Shown piece by piece: positions 1 through 6,090 of a DNA stretch of 11,825 nt. The position numbers were made by a program, and so were the translations under genes. The first letter of the stretch is position 1; each line of letters starts with the position of its first letter. The notes beneath the pieces were generated by a model, which was given only the letters and a program-made list of their open reading frames with translations, did not search any database and had not been told where the DNA came from. Source of the DNA: an uncultured Clostridia bacterium (GTDB lineage Bacteria; Bacillota; Clostridia; TANB77; CAG-508). The stretch spans positions 1 to 11,825 of the forward strand of contig CALXSO010000090.1 in NCBI GenBank assembly GCA_944391155.1, given 5' to 3'.

Positions 1-71
1 AATAAAAGGTACCCTGACGCCATCAAAGATTATTCTTGTAAAATTTTTTTTATAATAAAAATATAAACAAA

Positions 72-101
72 TTTCTTTAAGTAAAATACTAAAAGAAATT
101 T
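72..101 (+). repeat. Left arm of perfect 30-bp inverted repeat (candidate inversion site)
   Basis: Bases 72-101 are the exact reverse complement of 245-274, 30 of 30 positions. The copy is itself a near-palindrome: 72-83 and 87-98 pair as 12-bp arms with one mismatch around a 3-bp AAA centre, and on this side the dyad extends to 69-101 (14 of 15). A short inverted pair of arms around an asymmetric centre is how the crossover sites of tyrosine or serine recombinases are built. That these are recombinase sites is inference; the repeat itself is directly visible. Confidence 0.95.
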
Positions 102-204
102 GCAGTTTATAAAAAATTGCTGAAATTACTATTTGTTGATATCTTTCCTAAATTTTTTTAATATTGTTTTTATATTCTGACTTTTAAAAATTTATTTAAA
201 TAGC

Positions 205-233
205 TTGATTTTAAAAATATTTATTGATAAAAT
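205..233 (+). promoter_or_regulatory. Housekeeping-type promoter inside the invertible segment
   Basis: A -35 box TTGATT (205-210), a 17-bp spacer and a -10 box TAAAAT (228-233), preceded by the extended -10 dinucleotide TG at 225-226. Transcription would start near 240, at the edge of the right inverted repeat, and run into the gene at 316. The same combination occurs before dxs (9255-9283), which supports it as a real sigma-A type promoter of this genome. Confidence 0.65.
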
Positions 234-244
234 TTTAATATAAA

Positions 245-274
245 AAATTTCTTTTAGTATTTTACTTAAAGAAA
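245..274 (-). repeat. Right arm of perfect 30-bp inverted repeat (candidate inversion site)
   Basis: Exact reverse complement of 72-101. It lies just downstream of the predicted transcription start of the promoter at 205-233 and 42 bp before the start codon of the prepilin-like gene, so it would be part of that gene's 5' leader. Read in the direct orientation the two copies differ at several positions; read as inverted copies they are identical. This favours an inverted, exchangeable pair over two copies of a symmetric operator. Confidence 0.95.
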
Positions 275-315
275 AAAATAAAAAAGCAAAAGAAAAACAA
301 GGGAGGAAAATAAAA

Positions 316-1425
316 ATGAAAAAAAGCAAAAACAGCTTAAAAGCTAATAAAGGTATAACATTAATAGCCTTAGTCATCACAATCATAGTACTATTAATTT
401 TAGCAGGTGTAACAATAACAGCATTAAGTGGAGAAAATGGATTATTAACAAGAGCTAGTGATGCTAGCAGAGAAACAGAAATAGCATCAGTAAAAGAGCA
501 AGCACAAATAGATATTACAAACTGGATGACAGAAAAAATAAAAAACGGCGAAAATGCATTTTTAGAAGACTGGCAAGAAATAAAACAAATATTAGATGAA
601 GCAAATTCAGGAGCAGAAAATAAATATTATAAAAACGTTACAGAAGAAGGTGTAGAAACACCAAACGGATATATAATACCAATTGAAGAGTTATATATAG
701 TAGAACCAAAGCCAGTATTTGACGCAAACAATTTAACAATAGGCGAAGCAATAAATGTAGAAAATTATGGAAAAAAGGTAACAAATTATACAAAAAAAAC
801 ATCAGCAATGAGTACAGATATATGGAGATTATTTTATCAAGACAATAATTATACATATTTAATAACAGATGATGCAGTTGGAAGATATGAAACAGATATA
901 GATTCTTACGCAAATGGTACAGAAGTAAGTATAGTAGGACAAAAATTAAATCCAGAATTATTAAATAAGGGAGGAATTTTTACTGCTACAAATGAAGATA
1001 CAAGTATTAAGGCAACAGCATGGTTAACAGACACATCAGAAACAGCAATGTGGGCAGAGTATAAAAATGAGGATGCAGTATTTGCAATAGGAAGTCCAAC
1101 ACTAGAACTGTATATAGCATCATATAATGCAACAGCAGAAAAATACTCAAGAGAAAAAATAACATTTACTACAGGAACATATGGGTATATGCCAGGCAGT
1201 GAATATGGAGAAATAAAAAGTTCTTTTAATAATGGAATTTATCTTAAAAGCTCACAATCATCTAATGTTTGGATAGCTTCACCATCTAGAGCTGGTAGTG
1301 GAATGTGGGTTGTAAATTATATGAATGGACGTTTCAGTGAATTTAATGTAACATCATCATTCCTAGTTAGACCAATAGTTTGCATACCAACATCTGTATT
1401 TAATAAAGATTACTCACTAGAATAA
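316..1425 (+). CDS. Prepilin-like surface protein with lectin-like C-terminal domain
   Basis: 369 residues, with GGGAGG (301-306) nine bases before the ATG. The N-terminus is basic, followed by a type IV prepilin-like cleavage motif (G13 before ITLIA) and a hydrophobic helix of about 20 residues, then a GENGLL segment and a charged helix (about 45-70). The usual Glu at +5 of the mature protein is Ala18, so it may be a membrane-anchored relative and not an assembling major pilin. The C-terminal half carries WRLFYQ, YLITDD, WIASPS and VRPIVCI motifs. These resemble the C-type-lectin-fold (formylglycine-enzyme-like, DUF6273-like) domains seen in clostridial prepilin-like proteins; this is from memory and not a search. 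Likely exported and surface exposed, ligand unknown. It stands alone, and its only evident promoter lies in the putative invertible segment. Confidence 0.8.
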   Translation: MKKSKNSLKANKGITLIALVITIIVLLILAGVTITALSGENGLLTRASDASRETEIASVKEQAQIDITNWMTEKIKNGENAFLEDWQEIKQILDEANSGAENKYYKNVTEEGVETPNGYIIPIEELYIVEPKPVFDANNLTIGEAINVENYGKKVTNYTKKTSAMSTDIWRLFYQDNNYTYLITDDAVGRYETDIDSYANGTEVSIVGQKLNPELLNKGGIFTATNEDTSIKATAWLTDTSETAMWAEYKNEDAVFAIGSPTLELYIASYNATAEKYSREKITFTTGTYGYMPGSEYGEIKSSFNNGIYLKSSQSSNVWIASPSRAGSGMWVVNYMNGRFSEFNVTSSFLVRPIVCIPTSVFNKDYSLE

Positions 1426-1651
1426 TAAATACAACATATGCAAGAAATGAAAGATAAACAAAAAACACAACATAACATAGGTAAAAATATTACAAGTAGT
1501 TATATATGGCAAATAAAACTAGTACAACTGAAGATATAGATACAAATACTAAAAAAGAAAATATGAACTAAATAAAATATCAAATAGTGTAGAAACATAA
1601 AAAAGATATTATTAATATAATTACAATTCAGAATATCATAAAATCAAGTTA

Positions 1652-1743
1652 TCTGAAAAGTTAAGATATAAATATTTTTGTCAAAGACATACGCAAAAAT
1701 CTGAAGTTTTTAGAACAAAATATTTATATACCAACCTTTCAGA
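1652..1743. repeat. Imperfect inverted repeat with about 30-bp arms
   Basis: Bases 1652-1681 and 1715-1743 pair as reverse complements with a few substitutions and one extra T on the left arm; the inner ~15 bp and an outer CTGAAA block match exactly. The loop is about 33 bp and contains a small A5/T5 hairpin (1695-1711). In a minus-strand transcript three of the mismatches become G-U pairs, so an RNA from that strand would fold better than one from the + strand. It could be a structured RNA or a small mobile-element relic. No promoter or U-tract identifies it further. Confidence 0.6.
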
Positions 1744-1795
1744 CGGTAATACAAAAATAAAACTGAACTGTAACACATATTGTAATATCTTTTTT

Positions 1796-1804
1796 TGATA
1801 TAAT
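1796..1804 (+). promoter_or_regulatory. Extended -10 promoter element upstream of the phosphoesterase gene
   Basis: A perfect TATAAT at 1799-1804 is preceded by TG at 1796-1797, an extended -10 configuration. A -35 box at normal spacing is poor (CATATT at 1776-1781), which extended -10 promoters can tolerate. Transcription would begin near 1811, giving a leader of about 120 bases before the gene at 1934. Confidence 0.4.
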
Positions 1805-1933
1805 GAAAAAGATGTAGTCAAAAACAAAAAAATATGTTATATTATTAAAAGAAAAAATCCACATTCAAGGATAAAAAACGAAAATTTGAACTTTAGGAAT
1901 ATTTAATAAAGTTAAAAGCGAAAGGAAGATAAA

Positions 1934-2470
1934 ATGAAATATTTAGTAATATCTGATATACATGGTTCAGGATACTATGCAAATAAAATAAATGAAATAT
2001 ATGAAAGAGAAAAGCCAGATAAGATAATTCTACTAGGAGATTTATATTATCATGGGCCAAGAAATAGATTGACAGATGGATATAATCCAATGGAAGTAGC
2101 AAAAATATTAAATAAATATAAAGACATAATACTATGTACTAGAGGAAATTGTGATGCAGAAGTAGATGAAATGATATCAGAGTTCAAATTTGAAGAATCC
2201 ATACAACTAAACATAGAAGGAAAAAGATTCTTTTTCACACATGGTCATAAATACAATATAGACAATATTCCTAAAAATGTAGATATATTAGTATATGGGC
2301 ATTTTCACACAGGATATATAAAAGAAAAAGATGGAGTATTATGTATTAATACAGGATCAATCTCATTACCAAAAAATAATACACCAAATAGTTATTTAAT
2401 AATAGACAATAGTAAAATAATATTAAAAGACATTAAGAATAATATAATAGATGAAAAAGATTTCTATTAA
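1934..2470 (+). CDS. yfcE: YfcE/MJ0936-family metallophosphoesterase
   Basis: 178 residues, the usual size for this family of small calcineurin-like phosphodiesterases, which in vitro hydrolyse model phosphodiesters with two divalent metal ions. The natural substrate is not established. All metal-binding motifs are present: SDIHG (D8, H10), GDL (D36), GNCD (N72), HGH (H103) and GHFH (H123, H125). There is no signal peptide, so it should be cytosolic. The start is supported by AAAGGAAG at 1920-1927. The gene sits 88 bp before polA without a visible terminator between them, so cotranscription with polA is possible. Family assignment is firm; the yfcE symbol is by family resemblance. Confidence 0.9.
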   Translation: MKYLVISDIHGSGYYANKINEIYEREKPDKIILLGDLYYHGPRNRLTDGYNPMEVAKILNKYKDIILCTRGNCDAEVDEMISEFKFEESIQLNIEGKRFFFTHGHKYNIDNIPKNVDILVYGHFHTGYIKEKDGVLCINTGSISLPKNNTPNSYLIIDNSKIILKDIKNNIIDEKDFY

Positions 2471-2558
2471 TATAAGGAAAGAAGAATATGGATCTTTTCA
2501 TAACATATATTAATTTAAGAGATAAGAGATACTCTAAATAAAAAAGGAGGAAAAACAA

Positions 2559-5276
2559 TTGGATAAATTAGTATTAGTTGATGGAAATAGCATTGCGAAC
2601 AGAGCATTTTATGGAATAATGGGAAGTAAAATGTTAATGACAAAAGATGGAAAATATACAAATGCAGTATATGGATTTTTAGCAATTCTTTTTAAAATAT
2701 TAGAAGATGTAAAACCACAATACATTGCAGTAGCATTTGACTTAAAAGCACCAACGGCTAGGCATAAAATGTATGAAGGATATAAAGCAAACAGAAAAGG
2801 AATGCCAGAAGAATTAGCACAGCAAATGCCAATAATAAAAGAAGTATTAAAAGCAATGAATATAGATATAATAGAAAAAGAAGGATATGAAGCAGATGAT
2901 GTATTAGGAACATTATCCAGATTTGGAGAAAAGCAGGGACTAGAAGTACATATTTTATCAGGAGATAGAGACACATTCCAACTTGCAACAGATAATACAA
3001 TGATTCATATACCAAGAACAAAAGCAGGAAAAACAGAAACAGAAATATATAATAGAGAAAAAATATTAGAAGTATATGGAATAGAACCAAAACAATTAAT
3101 AGAAGTAAAAGGACTGCAAGGAGACACTTCTGACAACATTCCAGGAGTACCAGGAATAGGAGAAAAAACAGCCCTATCACTTATCCAAAAATATGGAACA
3201 ATAAAAAATCTATATGACTTATTAGAAAAAGGAGAAGCTGAAGTTAAAGGAAAGCAAAAAGAAAAACTAGAACAAAACAAAGACTTAGCAGAAATGTCAC
3301 GTTTCTTAGGTACAATAAATTTAGAAGTACCAATAGAAGACACATTAGAAAACTTAAAATTAGAAGACTGGAATAATGAAGAAGTATTAAAAATATTTAA
3401 AGAATTAAACTTTAAAAGATACATAGAAAGATTTAAACTAGACCAAACAAACAATGAAAATGAAGAAACAGAAAACAAACAAAATATAGAAGAACTATTT
3501 AATATTGTCACAATTCCAACAAAAGAAATTATAGAAACAATAAAAAAACAAAATAAAATAATATTCAATATAATGACTCAAAAAGATAATCAAGAAGATA
3601 AAATAATAAAAGAAAAAATTGAAGCAATAAGTATATACAATAAAGAAAAAAATGAAGTATATACAATCAATTTTGAAAATGAAAAAGATATTCAAGAATT
3701 CAAAGAAATACTTGAAGATGAAAAAATAAAAAAAATAAGCAATCATTTAAGTCAAATATATATATTATTAAAACAACAAGAAATAAACTTAAAAGGAATA
3801 GAATATGACGCAAAAATAGCAGGATATATTTTAAATCCAACAGACAATAAATTAAAACTAAATGACCTAATAGAGCAATATCTTGAAATAGATATAAATG
3901 AATTTATAGGAGAAGAAAAAGAAGAACAAATAACACTATTTGAAAATACAAAAGAAAAAGAAACAAAAGACAAAAAGATAAAAGAATATTCATTTTATGC
4001 ATATGCAATTTCAAAGTTAGAAGAAATAACAACAAAGAAACTAGAAGAAATAGGTGCTATTGAATTATTTAAAAATATAGACATTCCTACAATAACAGTA
4101 CTATCAGAAATGCAGTGGAATGGTATGTACGCAAATGAAAAATCATTAAACAGTTTTGGAGAAGAATTAAAGCAAAAAATAGAAGAAAAAATAAAAAATA
4201 TTCACAAATTAGCAGGTGAAGAATTCAATGTAAATTCCACAAAACAACTAGGAGAAATACTTTTCGAAAAATTAAAATTACCAATAGTAAAAAAGACAAA
4301 AAGTGGATATTCAACAGATGTAGACGTACTAGAAAAATTAAGAGGAGAACATCCTATAATAGAAGAAATATTAGAATACAGGCAACTTGCAAAATTAAAT
4401 TCAACATATATAGAAGGATTAAGACCATATATAAATCCAAAAACAAAAAGAATACACTCATTTTTCCATCAAACAATTACAGCAACAGGAAGAATAAGTT
4501 CAACAGAACCAAATTTGCAAAACATCCCAACAAGATTTGAATTAGGAAAAAGAATAAGGAAAATATTTGAACCAGAAGAAGGAAAAGTATATGTAGACGC
4601 AGACTATTCACAAATAGAATTAAGAGTTTTAGCACATATGTCAGAAGACGAACATATGATACAAGCATTTAAAAATAATGAAGATATCCACAAACAAGCA
4701 GCATCAAAAGTATTTAAAGTCCCAATTGATGAAGTAACAAAAGAACAAAGAAGTAATGCAAAAGCAGTTAACTTTGGAATAGTATATGGAATAAGTGACT
4801 TTGGATTAGGGGAACAACTAGGAATATCCAGAAAAATAGCAAAAACATATATAGATGAATATCTAGAACAATATTCAGGAATAAAAAAATACATGGAGAA
4901 TACAATAGAGCAAGCCAAAAAAGATGGATATGTAGAAACACTATTCCATAGAAGAAGATATATACCAGAATTAAAATCAAAAAATTATATGGTAAGACAA
5001 TTTGGAAATAGAGCAGCAATGAATACACCAATACAAGGAACGGCAGCAGATATTATGAAAATAGCAATGATAAAAGTATATAATGCACTAAAAGAAAACA
5101 ACCTAAAAGCAAAAATTGTCTTGCAAGTACATGACGAAATGATGATTGAAGCACCAGAAGAAGAAATAGAAAAAGTAAAAGAAATATTAACAAATAGTAT
5201 GCAATCAGCAGCCAAACTAAAAGTGCCATTAATAGCAGATGTATCAGTTGCGAAAAATTGGTATGATTGCAAATAA
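2559..5276 (+). CDS. polA: DNA polymerase I
   Basis: 905 residues, starting at TTG with GGAGG at 2546-2550 eight bases upstream; the first residues (MDKLVLVDGNSIANRAF) match the family start. Residues 1 to about 290 form the 5'-3' exonuclease with EADD, SGDRD and GDTSDNIPGVPG motifs. About 300-510 is the 3'-5' exonuclease fold, but the acidic residues of a working proofreading site are not visible, so proofreading is probably lost, as in several Gram-positive and thermophile enzymes. The polymerase domain has TATGRISS, motif A (D682 in DYSQIELR), the O-helix R731/K735/F739/Y743 and motif C HDE (858-860). It fills gaps during repair and removes RNA primers from Okazaki fragments. No damage is seen. 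Confidence 0.97.
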   Translation: MDKLVLVDGNSIANRAFYGIMGSKMLMTKDGKYTNAVYGFLAILFKILEDVKPQYIAVAFDLKAPTARHKMYEGYKANRKGMPEELAQQMPIIKEVLKAMNIDIIEKEGYEADDVLGTLSRFGEKQGLEVHILSGDRDTFQLATDNTMIHIPRTKAGKTETEIYNREKILEVYGIEPKQLIEVKGLQGDTSDNIPGVPGIGEKTALSLIQKYGTIKNLYDLLEKGEAEVKGKQKEKLEQNKDLAEMSRFLGTINLEVPIEDTLENLKLEDWNNEEVLKIFKELNFKRYIERFKLDQTNNENEETENKQNIEELFNIVTIPTKEIIETIKKQNKIIFNIMTQKDNQEDKIIKEKIEAISIYNKEKNEVYTINFENEKDIQEFKEILEDEKIKKISNHLSQIYILLKQQEINLKGIEYDAKIAGYILNPTDNKLKLNDLIEQYLEIDINEFIGEEKEEQITLFENTKEKETKDKKIKEYSFYAYAISKLEEITTKKLEEIGAIELFKNIDIPTITVLSEMQWNGMYANEKSLNSFGEELKQKIEEKIKNIHKLAGEEFNVNSTKQLGEILFEKLKLPIVKKTKSGYSTDVDVLEKLRGEHPIIEEILEYRQLAKLNSTYIEGLRPYINPKTKRIHSFFHQTITATGRISSTEPNLQNIPTRFELGKRIRKIFEPEEGKVYVDADYSQIELRVLAHMSEDEHMIQAFKNNEDIHKQAASKVFKVPIDEVTKEQRSNAKAVNFGIVYGISDFGLGEQLGISRKIAKTYIDEYLEQYSGIKKYMENTIEQAKKDGYVETLFHRRRYIPELKSKNYMVRQFGNRAAMNTPIQGTAADIMKIAMIKVYNALKENNLKAKIVLQVHDEMMIEAPEEEIEKVKEILTNSMQSAAKLKVPLIADVSVAKNWYDCK

Positions 5277-5313
5277 AATATAATAAATTAGGGCATTTGA
5301 CCACAAGTTTAAC

Positions 5314-5319
5314 TATAAT
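5314..5319 (+). promoter_or_regulatory. Possible -10 box before the lytic transglycosylase gene
   Basis: A perfect TATAAT lies 42 bp upstream of the TTG start at 5361. TTGACC at 5297-5302 resembles a -35 box but the spacer is only 11 bp, so no properly spaced promoter can be built. The downstream gene may simply be read through from polA. Confidence 0.25.
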
Positions 5320-5360
5320 AAAAAAGGGGAATTTTGTAATTTTTCAAAAGGAGAAAGAAT

Positions 5361-5951
5361 TTGAAGATTAAGAAAACAGGAAAGAAAAATATAAAATTAC
5401 TAATAATACTTTTAATAATTATAATAGTTACAATTATTTTATTAGGACCACTACAAATACAAAATAAAATATTAAAAATTATATATCCAAGAGAATTCGA
5501 AAATTTTGTTACTTTATATGCAAAAGAGTATAATGTTGATGAAAATCTAATATATGCAATCATAAAAGCTGAAAGTAATTTTGATCCAAATGCAGTATCA
5601 GGAAAATCTGCAAAAGGATTGATGCAGATTGTTGATGAAACAGCAATAGATATAGCAAAAACATTAAGCTTAAAATTATCAGAAGATGAATTAATAGAAA
5701 AATTAAATGATATAGATTTAAACATTAATCTCGGAACAAAATATATGTCAATGCTATTAAAAAAATATGAAAATATTGCAATTGCTTTAACAGCATATAA
5801 TGCAGGAATAGGAACTGTAGATAATTGGATAGAAAAAGGAACAATTAAGTCAGATGGATCTGATGTAGAAAACATACCATATAAAGAAACAAATCAATAT
5901 GTTAGAAAAATTTTAAGAGACTATAAAATTTATCAAAAGCTATACAATTAA
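5361..5951 (+). CDS. Membrane-anchored soluble-lytic-transglycosylase-like protein (SLT domain)
   Basis: 196 residues, TTG start with AAAAGGAG at 5346-5353. A short basic N-terminus precedes one strong hydrophobic segment (about 12-29), a membrane anchor or uncleaved signal. The SLT domain follows: AIIKAESNFDP with the catalytic glutamate at E71, GKSAKGLMQIV, a GTKYMSML segment and the LTAYNAGIGTV motif. Such enzymes cleave the MurNAc-GlcNAc bond of peptidoglycan, leaving 1,6-anhydro-MurNAc. It would act outside the membrane in wall remodelling. The gene follows polA by 84 bp, a neighbourhood seen in clostridia, where coaE often lies between the two; coaE is absent here. Family is clear, substrate detail inferred. 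Confidence 0.9.
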   Translation: MKIKKTGKKNIKLLIILLIIIIVTIILLGPLQIQNKILKIIYPREFENFVTLYAKEYNVDENLIYAIIKAESNFDPNAVSGKSAKGLMQIVDETAIDIAKTLSLKLSEDELIEKLNDIDLNINLGTKYMSMLLKKYENIAIALTAYNAGIGTVDNWIEKGTIKSDGSDVENIPYKETNQYVRKILRDYKIYQKLYN

Positions 5952-5956
5952 ACATT

Positions 5957-5985
5957 TTGACTAAATAACTAAAAAATGATATACT
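5957..5985 (+). promoter_or_regulatory. Strong promoter upstream of the TPR protein gene
   Basis: A -35 box TTGACT (5957-5962), a 17-bp spacer and a -10 box TATACT (5980-5985), with the extended -10 TG at 5977-5978. It lies immediately after the stop codon of the lytic transglycosylase gene. Transcription would start near 5992 and reach the ribosome binding site AAGGAG at 6015-6020. Confidence 0.7.
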
Positions 5986-6027
5986 AAAAAAAATTGAATA
6001 CAAACATAATAAAAAAGGAGAATAAAA

Positions 6028-6090
6028 ATGCGGAGAACAATTAGTTTTTGCTGTAGTTGCATTTGGCTTATTCATTTATATGTTTTATGA
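6028..6090 (+). other. Frameshifted 5' end (or leader peptide) of the TPR protein gene
   Basis: The ATG at 6028 has an excellent ribosome binding site (AAGGAG, 6015-6020) but opens a frame of only 20 codons, ending at TGA 6088-6090. In the frame of the TPR protein, 6032-6079 reads GEQLVFAVVAFGLFIY, a perfect continuation of a membrane segment, yet that frame has no start codon there. Removing one base at about 6031-6033 would join the ATG to it. The likeliest explanation is a one-base insertion (mutation or sequencing/assembly error). A short leader translationally coupled to the ATG at 6080 or 6092 is less likely. Confidence 0.65.

Larger units (their letters stand above)
72..274. promoter_or_regulatory. 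Candidate invertible promoter cassette (phase-variation switch)
   Basis: A 143-bp segment (102-244) is enclosed by perfect 30-bp inverted repeats. It carries a well-formed promoter at its right end that reads out into a surface-protein gene starting at 316. I see no comparably good promoter on the opposite strand, so inversion would be expected to turn the gene off and point transcription toward base 1. Repeat length, segment size and position before a surface gene match known invertible promoters of gut bacteria and of Clostridioides difficile. No recombinase gene is visible in the window. On this reading the assembled sequence is the ON orientation. Alternatives are a small non-autonomous mobile element or a leader RNA structure. 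Confidence 0.6.
1..315. other. Gene-free AT-rich region upstream of the prepilin-like gene
   Basis: No supported gene lies here. Two + strand frames are open from the window edge (stops near 52-54 and 64-66), so the first 20 or so codons could be the tail of an upstream gene, but no family is recognisable. Bases 8-30 are clearly richer in G+C than what follows. From about 40 onward the DNA is almost pure A/T. The region is dominated by a perfect 30-bp inverted repeat (72-101 and 245-274) and a promoter (205-233), both listed separately. Confidence 0.7.
1426..1933. other. 508-bp intergenic region, possible decayed coding sequence
   Basis: No convincing gene is present. Bases 1438-1539 (33 codons) and 1506-1571 (21 codons) are tiny open frames without ribosome binding sites. 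The overlapping A-rich stretch up to about 1610 has the purine-rich look of the coding strand here, interrupted by stops in each frame, which could be a decayed gene or chance. An imperfect inverted repeat occupies 1652-1743. A probable promoter -10 element for the next gene lies at 1799-1804. No hairpin terminator follows the prepilin-like gene. Confidence 0.6.

Noticed and set aside
72..274. Reading the two 30-bp repeats as paired operators for a repressor
   Set aside because: Not fully excluded, but in direct register the copies differ at several positions including the centre, whereas as inverted copies they are identical; operators would not need this.
72..274. Reading the repeat-flanked segment as a small transposable element
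   Set aside because: The flanks are A-runs, so no informative target-site duplication can be seen; the promoter position next to a surface gene is better explained by an invertible switch.
1438..1571. Two short + strand frames (1438-1539 and 1506-1571) in the intergenic region
   Set aside because: Only 33 and 21 codons, no ribosome binding site, no recognisable product; at most remnants of a decayed gene.
1270..1933. Diversity-generating retroelement acting on the lectin-like domain
   Set aside because: No template repeat resembling the gene's 3' end and no reverse transcriptase gene are visible in the window.
5297..5319. TTGACC and TATAAT before the lytic transglycosylase gene as a complete promoter
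   Set aside because: The spacer is only 11 bp, too short for a standard promoter; only the -10 box is listed, with low confidence.
5309..5875. Long open frames on the minus strand (for example 5309-5875, 8399-9085, 3005-3568, 9526-9933)
   Set aside because: They are antisense to clearly coding genes, lack ribosome binding sites and translate to Leu/Phe/Ser-rich sequence, the expected mirror of A-rich codons.
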